From contig NC_092812.1 in assembly GCF_040954645.1 (NCBI RefSeq), positions 3,162,001 to 3,226,000 of the forward strand: a stretch of DNA of 64,000 nucleotides, given 5' to 3'. A program made the position numbers and the translations under genes. Shown piece after piece: positions 50,297-61,811 of the stretch (position 1 is the first letter of the stretch; each line of letters starts with the position of its first letter). The notes beneath the pieces are model-generated. The model did no database searches, had not been told where the DNA came from, and saw only the letters and a program-made list of their open reading frames with translations. This DNA comes from Diabrotica undecimpunctata. Taxonomy: Eukaryota > Arthropoda > Insecta > Coleoptera > Chrysomelidae.

Positions 50297-50465
50297 TGTA
50301 ATGTATTGGCCATGTAATTATAAACCCCACTCGCGACGCTCATGTATTGCTACTTATCGCTATTTTAGTTAGGTTACCGGTAAAATAACGATAGTTGTGT
50401 TTGATATGTGGTAAAATAAAGATTTGTTTTGGGTTCATCCAAGTGTTTTTGTATCAAACATTACA
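50297..50465 (+). repeat. 3' LTR
   Basis: 169 bases, paired with 46057-46233. Only a handful of substitutions separate the two copies, so the insertion is younger than the non-LTR host copy it interrupts. Confidence 0.96.
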
Positions 50466-53215
50466 CAAAGCATATGATACAGTTGAAAATATCCAGTCAT
50501 TAAAACACTCAGCAAGTGGTTAAGGGGTAACATATTAAAATACATTTCAAATTTTCTTGAAAACAGACAATTTCAAATTCGAGTTGACGGAACATATTCT
50601 TAAACAAAAATTCAACAAAATGGTATACCACAAGAATTAAACTTAAGCACAACTTTATTCTTAGTAACAATAAATTCGATATTTACACAAATTAAAAACC
50701 CTGTCAAAGCTAGATTATACGCTGATAACCTAGTTATTTTCTGTAGAGGAAAAAACATAACATAACAATCACATTCAAAAAGCGTTAACATACATTGAGA
50801 AATGTTCAGCTACAAGTGTACATCTGTCTACCTGGTATAAATTTACTACGATCACTTGCCTTTAAAGACTAGGGTGCCGATTATTCAAGTTTAATACTTA
50901 TTAACAAATCCATAATTCGATCAAAAAATGACTACCGAGCCATCATCTACAACTCCTCCAAAAAATACATTTAAAGTCACTGGATACTATTCAAAATAGA
51001 TGTCTACGTATTTCTTTAGGTGCTCACTACTCAAGCTTCATCCAAACTCTCTACTGGGAAAGTGGAGAACTTCCTATTTCTTTTAGAAGACAATATTTAA
51101 GCTTAACATATGCAGCAGCGGTGTCATCAAACCGAAATATTCCAGTACTGCACAACGTTTTTGCTGATCGATTTACCAATAAATTTCAACAAACACATCA
51201 AATTGATCTTCCTTTTTTACTTTCGTATACAATCATACTTATCCAAATTAAATTTTCAATTTCCAAAAACCTATGATATCTCTTCAATCCACAACCCTGC
51301 ACCATGGACAATATCTATACCTGCTATCGACATCAGTCTAACTAACCTAAGAAAATCAGAGATATCATCAATCGTCATTAAACAAAAGTTTTATACTATA
51401 TTAAACAGATATGGCAATACCTACAACGTATACACCGATGAGTCAAAAAATAAAGACAGAGTTGGAGCAGCAATTTATTCGGAAGATTCCTCAGTTAGTT
51501 TCAAATTGTCGTCAATTACAACCATCTTTTTGTCTGAATTATTCGTAATTCTAAAAGCACTATCGTTAATGAAAAACAAAAACAAAGAAAGATGTATAAT
51601 AATCACAGATTCTCTAAGTTCATTATCCTCACTGGCTCGATTGTACTGTGACAACCCCCTTCTACTTCTTATTAAAAAAGAACTTAAAAATATTTCAAAT
51701 AAGAACATCCAAGTTTACTTTTTATGGGTTCCTTGTCATGTCGGAATTAAAGGTAACGAAGTTGTAGATAGATTGGCTAAAAACCCACCAACTAACCCGA
51801 TGTCTGAAGAAAGTAATATATTAGTACAAAACGATTTAAAACCCTACTTAAAACAAAAAAATAATTCAAAAATGGCAACAAACTTGGAACAACACTCCAT
51901 AAAGGCTATACGAAGTCAACAAACATCCACATCTTTGGAAACCAAAAATAAAAGACAGGAGAGAACAAGTGATACTTACCCATCTAACTAAAAATGTCAT
52001 TTACCTAGATATGTTAACAAAATTTAAATTTGTACTCTTATAGTTGTAAATATTAAAATATTTACTTTGTTTACATATAATAACTATTCTAATAAGTTTA
52101 CAGTTTTCTCCTTAAGAAGTCACAAAATCGTGACGAAATATTTAGACATGGAGCAAATAGAGTTTTATTTCCTACAAACCGATTGCTGATACTATAAAAC
52201 ATATTTAACACTTTCTCTCTTTTGCCGGCCAACATGTTTATTCTGTTAGGTCTTACATCCTCCACTAGTCCCCTAAAGGGCGTCTGGTGTCTTAGCATAT
52301 GTTTTAGGTAATATTTTACAGTGGCGTTACTAACGAAAATTAGTATGATAAAGACCTATATTAAGAGAATGACTTCCTGCATTCGGCCATCCTGCTACGA
52401 ATCATTCTCGGATTCTGACTGGTTCTCTATCCATGGCTTTATAAATTCAGCGCACGTTGATATGCTTAGTGGGCCTTTATGGCATCCTGATTTTTCACAT
52501 CATATCTATCATTTGGCTTAACATCTACTACCACATATGGTTCTAGATATTTTTTCATCAGCTTGAGTCCACCACCAAATTGTGTTCTCTTAATTTCCAC
52601 TAAGTCTCCTTTTCTATACATTCTCGGCTTTTTTCTTCGTAAGTCATACCTGCGCTTGTTGTCCTCCTGAATTTTGATTAACTGACCTCTCGAATACCGT
52701 AGCATAAATGCTTCTATGATAAGTTGAATTAAAAAACTACTGCAACTTACAAATACGCTTGTACTACTTCATCGGTTTCTCTGTACTCAATATGGTTAAT
52801 ACTGGAATTAACGTTCTATTGACACGTTTTACTTGTCCATTTTCCCTTGACACACCTGTCATAACCTTTTTATGCTTAGTCTATTTACTCTGACAATACT
52901 CTTTGAACTCGTTCCCTGTAAATGCGGTACCTCTATCGGATATTATTCGGAGGAAATAATCTCCGAAATCCTTCTGTTGCCTTTCAAACATTCTATGGCT
53001 TCTTTCGCCGTCGTTGATTCCGTAGGATAAACCATGCGAATTTATTTAGAAAAGTCGTCGATAATCACCAGTATGTGATTATAGTTCTTGTTGGTCGTAG
53101 ATAACAGTCTTAAATGCTCAACATGAAATGTTTGTAAAGGTCCATCGATTTTCAATATCAGATGTTACTAACCCTCCTTTCTGCGTTCATTTCTACTTCC
53201 AAGTATACATTTAAC

Positions 53216-55566
53216 CCGGCGTCACTCAGGTGGGGTCTAATAGTACACAACACACTTAGAACTAGCATAATTCTATGGTTAAGACGGATGTTTTATTGGT
53301 TTTAGGAAGCTTATAGCTTCCTAAAACATGTTGCCGTTGAGTATTCTAAACCAATTTTAGTTGTAAGTTGATCGTCAAAGTGAGTACAGTGTTCTGCAAT
53401 TCGATTAGACCCCACCTGGATGACGAAGACACAATTTTAATTCGCAAGGTAACTAAGACAATTTTAATTCGTGGCGTTATTTATTGTACATATAAACTTA
53501 TTTCTCTAGAATGAATTACGGAAAAAAAACAAGCCAAACTATTGGCACTTTGGCAGGAACTCGAAGATGATGAGTATGAAATTATGGACTCCGACGATGA
53601 AAACGAAATTGATCACATAAGTAATCAGTCTGATGGTGAAAAAAATAAAGAAACTAAGGAACTAGAGGTATTGGAATCTGAAAATAAGCGAAAAAAAGAT
53701 AAAAAATATCATTATTATTTAGGTAGGGATTCCAAAACAAAATGGAGAAAACACCATAGTAATAAATCAGTTAGAACGAGGGCAGAGAACATAATTTCGA
53801 ACTTACCAGGATCCAAACCATATGCTAAAAACGCTAAGACTCTTTTAGATTGCTGGCTTCTTTTTTTTTTTGATGAAGAAATGTTTGAAAGTATCACGGT
53901 CTGTACCAGTGTGTTGATAGATAAAAAATCGTTAGCCTACAAAGATAAAGCATATTGTAGCAGGACTAATATTGTTGAAATAAAGGCATTATTTGGCCTT
54001 CTCTACCTAACGGGTGTATATAGAAATGTTCATCGTAATCTAAGAGACCTTTGGCCAACAAATGGTACAGGAATCGATATATTTCGTTCAGTGATGGTAC
54101 TCAATAGATTTACATTTTTATTGCAGTGCGTTTCGATAATGTAGACAATCGACAAGAAAGGCAACAGTCTGATAAGTTGGCTCCTATTAGGACAGTTTTT
54201 GAAAAATTTGTCGTAAATTTTCAACAAGCTTACTCGCCAGCACAGTACTTGACTATTGACGAGAAGTTAGAGTCTTTTCGTGGGCATTGCTCATTCCTAC
54301 AGTATATTCCCCAGTAAAAGCCTGCGAAATACGGAATAAAAATTCAGGCCCTAGTAGACTCCCGTACTTTTTATGTTTTTAATATAGAAATTTACGCAGG
54401 GACACACGCAGATGGGCTGTACCAAATAAGCAATAAACCTATTGATATTGTCCAAAGACTGATATCACCAATTTCTGGTAAAAATCGAAATATTACTTTC
54501 GGTAATTGGTATACCTCTTACGAACTTGTGAAAATTTAGCGTGAACGACATAGTTTAACTTCAGTAGGAACTCTGGGGAAAAACAAGCGAGAGATTCCCC
54601 CAGAATTTATACAGATTAAGAACAGACAACCACAGTCCTCGATATTTGGATTTCAGGAACATATTACTATGGTATCCTTTGTACCAAAAAGAAGGGAAAT
54701 ACGTGAGTTATTATCTTCGCCTCATCACGATGATGAAATAGATAAATCTACCGGCGAGAAACTTTTACCAGAAATAATAAGTTTCTATAACTTTACAAAA
54801 GGAGGGGTTGATACGGTGGATGAGTTGACAGGAAGTTACAGTGTAGCTCGCAATTGTAGAAGGTGGCCACTAAGAATATTTTTTCACTAATGGACACAGC
54901 TGAAATCAACAGCCAGGTAATTTACAGAACAAACACTAGTGACTATTCAAAGAAACGTCATATATTCCTGGAAGATATGGGATTAGCATTAGTTACGTCA
55001 ATTATGGAAGAACGAAAAAGTAATCCGCCATTTACAAAACATTTACGATAGAAAAAAGTTCAAGTTTTGGGAGAAAGTGACCAAGCTCCACTGAAAAAGC
55101 AACGTATGGGACGTGGACGGTGTCAAAAGTGTTCCAGAAAATCTGACCGAAAAACTAAACAAACGTGCGATCAATGCCAAAATTTTTATTGTTTAGAATA
55201 TTTTTATTGCATTTGCGACGAATGTATCCAGTTTCGGGACTCCTAATTTTTTTTAAGCTTGGATATCCAATGTCCTGTTTTTTTTTTTGTATTTTTATTT
55301 GAACCTTTTGAAAAAACTTTTTTGGAAAATCTCTTATTTTGAATCATTTTTTGTACTATCTTTTGTTTGTGAATTTGTTATGTATCTAGTGTTTTTTGTT
55401 TGTAGGAATTTTATTATTTTGTAAATTTTACCTAATACGCGGTCAAATTTAATCCAGTGGTAAAAACTGCTGTTATTTATGAAAACTAGATAGTCAAATA
55501 AAATATTTAAAAAAATAAATTCGTGTTCGAAATGTTTGTTGAGTTTTTCCAATCTTTTATTTGAGC
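53216..55566 (+). mobile_element. piggyBac-like DNA transposon 3
   Basis: Left end CCCGGCGTCACTCAGG follows TTAA (53212-53215). Inside the left end GCGTCACTCAGGTGGGGTC (53220-53238) recurs inverted near 53404-53427. The + strand transposase ends at 55246. The right TIR is not recognisable; TTAA at 55567-55570 is the probable right border because the retroelement integrase trace resumes there. It interrupts the integrase finger of the minus-strand gypsy element. Confidence 0.78.
53511..55246 (+). pseudogene. piggyBac-like transposase 3 (broken)
   Basis: ATG 53511 (MNYGKK) leads into an A run (53522-53529) that seems one base too long; the downstream frame from 53542 has ALWQELEDDEYEIMDSDDEN. 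It runs on with TNIVEIKALFGLLYLTGVY and MVLNRFTFLLQCV, shifts near 54126, then KLAPIRTVFEKFVVNFQQAY, LTIDEKLESFRGHC (first Asp), stop 54315-54317, KPAKYGIKIQALVDS, and NITFGNWYTSYEL, where the second catalytic Asp is Gly. The third Asp is intact (GGVDTVDELTGSY). Further stop at 54537 and a shift near 54885. The cysteine finger (CQKC...CDQC...CICDEC) closes it. Distinct subfamily from elements 1 and 2. Confidence 0.9.
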
Positions 55567-57399
55567 TTAATAAAATTCTGAGGTTATACAATGCTCAACT
55601 TTTTCTTTGAGGTTAGAAATTTAACATTCTCTTCGACTTAAGTCCTGTGTTTTATTTTACAGCAAAATGTCATACGTCGTGCAAAAGTTTAATTACTTCT
55701 GTTTGCTTTCTTTTCGGAATGAATAACAAGTCCTTTTCTTCATCATAGTTAAATAGGATATTGTTTCTTAGGAAAAACACCTCCTAAGCTTCCGTAGTAA
55801 GTATTTTCTTTTTTGCTTGAATGTGGTCCTCAGCTTCTTGGGTATTACCCTTTCGATAAAACCTGGTTCTTGTACTACTGATGTCTCATTTATTATCATT
55901 ACTATAAGTTATCGACTAAGAGAGTCTACATGAATCTTCCTGGTTTTTTTTTCTGTGTTCCAGTTCGTATTGATAATCTTCCAGTAAAAAATTCCACCTC
56001 GCCACTCTGGTAGTTAAATATTTTTTATTCATTGTCTTAGTAAATGCGGAACAATCCGTTTCTATCTTAAATTTGATTCCGAGTAGATAGATATGAAATT
56101 TTTTCACTGCAAAAATGACCGAATCTGCTTAAAGTCCTTTGGTTCCTGGAATTTCTTTATGGCTATTGTTTATTCATCTGATGGTTGAATTCTGCCGTCC
56201 TTAATAATATATCCTAAAAACTTTACTCCTTTTTTGTAAAAATTGACACTTCTTCTTCTTTATCTTTCAGCCGTAGTCCCTAGCTACTTCGAGTACTTGC
56301 TTTAACCGTACGATTCTCTCTTCTTCGGATTTACGTAAAACTATTATGTTATTCATATAGTAAATTGCTATATTCTTGGATGTCAGCTCTCTAAATAAAT
56401 ATGTGGCTAATAAATCTTTGGAACACTGCAGGACTATTACACAATCCGAACGGACACTTCAAAAATTCGTATTGTCCGTCTAGTGTGTCAAATCCAGTGT
56501 ATTTAATGCTATCTTCCTCTATGGGTACATGGAAGAATCCATTCTTGAGGTCTATTATGCTAAAATATTCTGCGCCTTGTAACCGATCCAATATGTCTTC
56601 TATCAAAGGTAATGGAAACGTATCTTTTATTATATCCCGGTTAAGTTTTTGTTAGTCACCCTAAACTCTGATCTGTCCGTCTTTCTTTTTGACAAGTACA
56701 ATTGGACTTGCAAAATGAGATGTACTAGGTCTAATTATTTTTTCCTCGATCCATTCCTCAATTTGCTTATCTACTTCTTGCTTCTCTGCAATTGATAGCC
56801 TTCTTGAGTTTTGGTTTATTGGTTCCTCACTGCTTAGAATTATTTTCATTTTTATATCTGTCGTCTTCGTCTGGTGAGGTTCATAATTTTCAACTAATTC
56901 TTTTACTTCCATCCTAATATTTGGGTCTTTTATGTGTTCCAGTTGCAGATTATCATCGTGTGTCGCTTCGTTAACTGCAATCCTCATTACCATAATAGTA
57001 TCTACTTTTTTTGCATACAATAATTCCACCTTCGGTTATCTCGTTTATATCATCGGTAATCTCTGTTTGTTTTAGTATATTGTTTCCAAGAATGACCTCA
57101 ACGTCTAGTGATCTTTTTGGGATTACGTGAAATAAAATATGAAAATCTTCGCCTTGAATTTTCAATATTTTGTTAAAAGAACCTAAAGTTAACCTTAATA
57201 TGTCTTAATCCATTTAACTTTGCTATATTTTTTATAAGAAGGACGTCGTCAAAGTGTTTTTCAAAATTATCTTCTCGCATTGCACTTATGTCGCTTCCTG
57301 TATCAAACAATGCACGTAATAATATTTTTTTAAATTTTAAGGTCGGGGAGTTTTTGTATACTACGTCAATGACATTTACCTAACCAGAAGTCTAAGGTC

Positions 57400-58110
57400 T
57401 ATCTTCTTTAGCCTTGCATCGAGAAGAAACGTGTCCAAGTTGGTTGCATTTGAAACATTTTATTCCCTTGACTTTATCAGGGTAATTTTTTGATCTGTGT
57501 CCTCGATTTCCATAATTACAACATTGTTCTCCTCTAGCTTCATTGTTTCTATAACCTCGTCTTGCTTCATAGTTTCTGCCGTCTGGTCGTACTTCATTGA
57601 TTCTGTCATCTCTTCTTGCTTCATTGTTTGTCCACTTCTTTCTATGCGTCTCAGTTGTAGAGGATTTGTGTGTCTGCTTTTAATGTGTTTATATAATTTA
57701 ATGTTCTCTTTGAAATCTCTGAAAAGTTGTTTGCACTATGAAGCAATACTTTGTTAAGAGGGTCGTCTTGAATGTCTTCTATTGTGTATTGTATTATGAC
57801 CTCGTCATCTATGTTAGCTTTGTTACCAATTTCTCTCATCGTCAGTACATACTCGTGTAAATTTTCATTATGCTTCTTCTTCCTATGCATCAGTATTTTA
57901 TGTATTTCAGCACTACTTATTTTATTCTCGAATTCCAAAATAAGTCTTTTCTTCAAGAGTTTCTAGCTATTAACTCATTTTTCTTACGGAATATATAGTT
58001 TCGTAATTTCCTTTAGGAATTGTTTGGCAAAAATTAGCATTTGCATTTTCTTATCGGGTCTTTTCTTTTCCGTCAAAGGTTCTTATGCCATCTTCTATGT
58101 GTCTTAAAGT
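57400..58110 (-). pseudogene. gag: gag of the minus-strand Ty3/gypsy element (broken)
   Basis: Particle and RNA-binding protein. Upstream traces (IEDGIRTFDGKEKT near 58100) mark the start of the capsid; 57956-57651 carries ISSAEIHKILMHRKKKHNEN, LHEYVLTMREIGNKANIDDE, typical of this gag type. The tail near 57540-57410 shows two knuckles, CCNYGNRGHRSKNYP (last Cys changed to Tyr) and CFKCNQLGHVSSRC. Frameshifts separate the parts. Confidence 0.8.
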
Positions 58111-58455
58111 TAAAACAAAAGAATTATTAATTTACTCTACCGTCCGTCATTCTAACTAATTTTGTTTTCTTCTTGGATAAAGCACAATATTCTACCTAAA
58201 GATTTTAATTTGAACATTCAAATTAACATATTAATATAGAGTCAAGTATGTCTTTATATTTATATACCACTATTACGTAAAAATCATGTTTTCACTTTTT
58301 CTAATACAAATTTTTAATAACTAAAAGAGTTTCCAGGAAACGTTAACCGGAACTTAGTTTCCTTGTGGATTTTAAAAAAGTTTAATATTCGTCATCAGAA
58401 ATTATCCACATCGCACCTCTTGCAAGAAAATGTAAAGTTATAAAATAAAACTATA

Positions 58456-60690
58456 CAGTGATGAGTGTCTTACCACCCGGCTTTTTAACGTAAGAGATAG
58501 AAAACACAGTTACCTTGTGAAATAAAAAGAGATGAAACTCGTAGAGGTGAGAAATAATCGGAAAAACCTATAATTTATATTACATTACATTACCACTAAC
58601 GATAGTCTCACACCTTTAGACGTTAGATTCGAGCTAAATCACCTCTGTCATAATTATTATGAGTAACGTCGAATGTGTGACATATTTCCATTTCTTAATT
58701 TCGCATAAAGTAAAAACTGATTGACCACAATAAAGCAAAAAATGTGTAGTGATTATTTAATCTTAAGTTTTAAATTATTAACCAAGAATAATTTCTACTA
58801 TGATTTGAGGAGTTTCATACACTCTTGTCACGGAATAGTTATAAATTCTTCGTGGATTAGTGTTAAGAATTCGACATTGCGATACAGACATCGCAGACGA
58901 TTAGAGTTCAAAACCCACATGTGGTTTTCCTTTTTTTTTTAATAATTTGAAATTATGCAAAGATCGTTTTGCTTTGAATCACTAAACAAAACTAAACAAA
59001 AACTAAAGTTAAAACAAAAAATTTTACTGACAAAATAGTATCGTCGTACTTTCAAAAATAAAGTAAAAACTTTTAAAGAATGTTTAAATAAGTAAAAATT
59101 CTACAAAAATAAAAAGATATCCGTGGCCACTAATCAATCGATTAGGAAAAGTCGCACTGAGATATTCACTGACGATGCGAGAATTATGTGCAGGACAACC
59201 ATCGTGTTGAAACCATATGGAATCGAAAGTTATTGGTAAATTACGAAGGGCTGGGACAATTTCAATTTGCAGAAGTTCCAAGTATTTCCGCCCAGTCAAC
59301 ATACCGTCTATAAAAAATGGACCAATGACATGATTCCCTATTATGCCTCCCCAAACATTTACTTTTCTAAGACACTGGGTACGAGCGACATAAATCTGAC
59401 GAGGATTTCCTCGAGACCAATACCTAGCATTGATTGAATTGTGACGGCCATGCAATGAAAACGTATATTCATCGGTGAACAAAACGTTTTTCAAAAAATG
59501 TTTATTTTGATGTGACATTTGCATTGCAGTTTGACAACATTCTAATCGTCTATATTGATCCCCAGGGAATTGTTCGTTGGATTTATAAAGTTTATAGGGA
59601 CGGTATCGATGTCTTTAAAAAATTTCACCTACTCTAAATCTTGGAATTCCATATTGTTCTCCGAGACGAGATGTTGATTGGGTAGGATTTTGCTCAATAC
59701 TTGCACAAATCAAAGTGTCCCTTAGTTCCAAATCTGGATTTACCTCCCTTCGTCTGCGAACTCCTCTTGGAGCGAACACGGATCCATAAGTAAAAAAATT
59801 ACGTATAATAGACTGAATTGTTGATCGTGATGGAGCCGGCCTATTTGGAAACATATTTACAAATTGTTGTCTAATCATTTTGTCTGATAATCCATTCACA
59901 TGCCAGACAACAATTTGCACTTTTTCCTCGACCGTTAAAATCCTTTTCACGAATTGTTTTTTCAATAAAAATTTCTGTTTACCGTAAATAACACTTCTCG
60001 GTGTGTTATTATTTGATAACTTGAAGGCTTGATGATTTGGTTAGCTATAAAGCAGGTAGCTGTTCGCGCGCATCCATTCCAATGTCGTCAATTGTTTTGA
60101 AAATCATTACCTCTACAGAGGAATTGATTAACACTGAGAATTTAGTGATGGACTTGACATTAAACAGTCTTTAATGGATTATTTTCCATTCACAACTGAA
60201 GACTGTAAAACTGGAATTGAATTTGAAATATTTTGTATTTCTATTGTATAACATTGGAATAAGAATAAATTGTAAATAATGAGTTTTTCGAAAACTTGTT
60301 ACCTAATATGTATCATATTTTCTATTATTTTTGATTAAGTAAAACAAAAATTTTACCCTTGGTGTGAATTGAACCCCAGTCTTCTTGTCAATAGACAACG
60401 TCTCTAACTATTACTCCAATTTTACATACAATAATTGTTTCGGACAAACATACCTACCTTTAGTTTAGTCAAATATTTCAGTTGAGTTATTTTTATTATG
60501 AAATGAACTTAAAGATTTATAATTTAAAATCGCTACTAATTAATGTTTTTTACTATAATACATCTTAATATATTTAATCGTTTATTCTAACAAACACGTC
60601 TAATACTAGCCTTATGTCGTACTATCTCACAACTTAATATGTCTTCTATCCTTTCCGCTATTTTGCCGGGTGGTAAGACACTCATCACTG
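58456..60690 (-). mobile_element. Tc1/mariner-type transposon with perfect 26-bp TIRs
   Basis: Bases 58456-58481 (CAGTGATGAGTGTCTTACC...) and 60665-60690 are exact reverse complements, each flanked by TA (58454-58455, 60691-60692). The transposase is on the minus strand. Length 2235 bases with long noncoding arms on either side of the gene. It ends only 64 bases before the last host exon. Confidence 0.95.
59084..59965 (-). pseudogene. Mariner-type transposase (one stop, C-terminus deleted)
   Basis: ATG 59965 opens a helix-turn-helix N-terminus (RILTVEEKVQIVVWHVNGLS, then RPAPSRSTIQSIIRNFF). One TAA at 59615-59617 interrupts; the same frame goes on through RHRYRPYKLYKSNEQF to MQMSHQNKHFLKNVLFTDEY. 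The first Asp (LFTDEYTF) and second (FQHDGCPAHNS) are intact. After FPNRLISGHGY the WPARSPDLTPLD-type block with the third acidic residue is missing, apparently by deletion. Closest in style to the insect DDE transposases of the IS630-Tc1-mariner group. Not the same family as the copy at 24210. Confidence 0.9.
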
Positions 60691-60754
60691 TATATATTTG
60701 GTGTATAATAAAGTTGTCTTTACAGTATCTACTAATGTTCTTTTTTTGTTTCAG

Positions 60755-60808
60755 ATGCCAGGATTAGACGACGAAGAAATAAATATATTTGATGGGTTTA
60801 GTTGGTAA
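60755..60808 (+). CDS. Host gene exon C, last coding exon (not recognised)
   Basis: After a strong acceptor (TTCTTTTTTTGTTTCAG ending 60754) an 18-codon open stretch reads MPGLDDEEINIFDGFSW and stops with TAA 60806-60808. It starts in phase 0, matching the end of exon B. A poly(A) signal follows at 60896. An acidic tail ending in an aromatic pair is plausible as a protein C-terminus. The link to exon B over 24.6 kb rests only on phase, strand and splice signals; extra exons could lie between. Confidence 0.5.
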   Translation: MPGLDDEEINIFDGFSW

Positions 60809-60895
60809 ATCAATTTTTGTTGTATAAATAATTTTAATGTAAGTTTTTGATGTTTTTACAAAATATCCAATTAAAGGATAAAATCAGTAATTTTA

Positions 60896-60901
60896 AATAA
60901 A
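60896..60901 (+). terminator. Poly(A) signal AATAAA of the host gene
   Basis: AATAAA 88 bases after the stop codon of exon C, with a T-rich stretch downstream (60906-60930). Confidence 0.5.
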
Positions 60902-61156
60902 CGGGGTTTTTAAATAATTAAATGATTTTTATTTTCCCATCCTTATTCTTCCAGCCTAATATTTTTTATGCTTAAGTATGGTATGTAATGGACGATGGAT
61001 AAGAAACGTAAGAAAAATAATATTATTTGACTTGATCTTACACAGACACAACTGAAACAGAATAACTGCAACAAACAATAAGTAAATTTCTTGAAGAGCA
61101 ACTGAATATCGAAATGAAAGCGAGAAACGCGTACAACCTAGCAGGGAGAATGTATT

Positions 61157-61811
61157 TCTTCTTCTTGATGTGCCCATCCGTTACGAATGTTGGCGATCAT
61201 CATGGAAATCTTTATCTTATCTGCAGCAGCGCGGAAAAGCTGCACAGATAATGTATTGAACCAGATTTTGAGGTTCTTTAACCAAGATGTTCTTCTTCTT
61301 TCTGGACCTTGTTTTCCAAATATTTTTCCTTGCAGGATGGCTTGAAGAAGAGCATATCTGGATTCATTTCGCATAATATGTCCGAAGAACTGTAACTTTC
61401 GAGATTTGTTGGTGATCAGTACTTCTCGGTTCTTATTCATTCTTCTGAGGACCTCCTCATTTGTGACTCGGTCAGTCCACGGGATCTTAATTATTCTCCG
61501 ATATAGCCACATCTCAAATACTTCCAGTTTTTTGCACATAATATCTTCATTCAAGGTCCACGATTCAACACCATAAAAAAGAACAAAGAAGACGTAGCAT
61601 CGCAGCATTCTTACTTTTGTATCAAGAGAGGGGTTGTGACTCTTGAAGAAGGCCTCCCTCCGATTGAAGGTGGATCTAGCTTTTCCGATGCGTGCTCTAA
61701 TCTCCTGGATGTTGGTCCATTCTTCATTTATTGTGGTGCCATAATCATGTATTATCATGTATCATGTATCATTATCATGTATCATGTATTATGGAGGTAG
61801 TTGTAGTGCGA
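61157..61811 (-). mobile_element. 5'-truncated RTE-like element, C-terminal RT region open
   Basis: Target duplication GAGAATGTATT at 61146-61156 and 61812-61822. The minus-strand frame (61758-61138, 206 codons) is open and carries NEEWTNIQEIRARIGKARST, KVRMLRCYVFFVLFYGVESW, DRVTNEEVLRRM, LQFFGHIMRNES and RTSWLKNLKIWFN, the thumb and C-terminal part only; no palm. It ends in a GAAGAAGAA tail, and the last five codons read into the duplication. The 5' border carries ATCATGTATCATGTAT repeats (61745-61790). Same family as the scraps at 14690, 33428 and 43090, and the best preserved. Confidence 0.9.

Larger units (their letters stand above)
46057..50465 (+). mobile_element. Ty3/gypsy-type LTR retrotransposon with short LTRs (Mag-like)
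   Basis: Two LTRs (46057-46233, 50297-50465), both TGTAATG...CATTACA, flanked by a 5-bp duplication CAAAG (46052-46056, 50466-50470). TGGCGACGAGGA directly after the 5' LTR is a plausible primer site, and AGGGTGGGGTGA before the 3' LTR a purine tract. Gag and pol lie between. Short LTRs and protein style suggest the Mag lineage, which is inference. Confidence 0.96.
44300..51991 (+). pseudogene. I-type non-LTR ORF2: endonuclease, RT, RNase H (split and broken)
   Basis: Plus-strand remnant in several frames. Endonuclease: SLICLQETKFKSN near 44450, IIIGDFNAHNPLWGS near 44730, YDSDHYPIIIS near 44950. A charged linker (45130-45450) with AVARYTIKKAKFYSWREYV follows. RT: NSIVIPILKPSKPQSDQQ, TYRPISLTCSIGKVLEKII, then motif A FDISK at 46041-46055, where an LTR element is inserted; AYDTVENIQ follows at 50471. 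The palm after that is badly decayed. RNase H (51410-51790) is open: YTDESKNKDRVGAAI, LSELFVILKAL, IITDSLSSLSSL and WVPCHVGIKGNEVVDRLAK. An RNase H domain after RT supports the I group. Dead by many lesions. Confidence 0.88.
52466..57330 (-). pseudogene. pol: pol of the minus-strand Ty3/gypsy element (broken, split)
   Basis: Protease: LRALFDTGSDISAM near 57320. RT: RRLSIAEKQEVDKQIEEWIE, IRPSTSHFASPIVLVKKKDG (57029-56661), stop, then PLPLIEDILDRLQGAEYFSI, KNGFFHVPI and CPFGLCNSPAVFQRF (56606-56391). The catalytic box reads YYMNNIIVLRKSEEE, both Asp changed to Asn. RNase H: FHIYLLGIKFKIETDCSAFT (56107-). The integrase finger fades near 55590 (VEHCITS). After piggyBac 3, the core has CILGSRNERRKEG, PIDGPLQTFHVEHL and NYNHILVIIDDFSK; the C-terminus (52705-52466) has KGDLVEIKRTQFGGGL and LEPYVVVDV. 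Heavily decayed. Confidence 0.85.
52450..58120 (-). mobile_element. Ty3/gypsy-type element on the minus strand, split by piggyBac 3
   Basis: Minus-strand order: gag (58110-57400), protease (57330), RT (57030-56330), RNase H (56110-55916), start of integrase finger (to ~55570), then a foreign piggyBac-like element, then integrase core and C-terminus (53210-52466). LTRs could not be paired; TG...CA ends near 52044-52320 are only suggestive. Interrupted by many stops. Confidence 0.87.

Noticed and set aside
52044..52320. LTR of the minus-strand gypsy element
   Set aside because: TG...CA ends are present but no purine tract and no partner LTR at the 5' side were found.
58721..58942. 73-residue plus-strand frame in the mariner-type element
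   Set aside because: No homology signature; it overlaps the weak tRNA-like sequence and lies opposite to the transposase.
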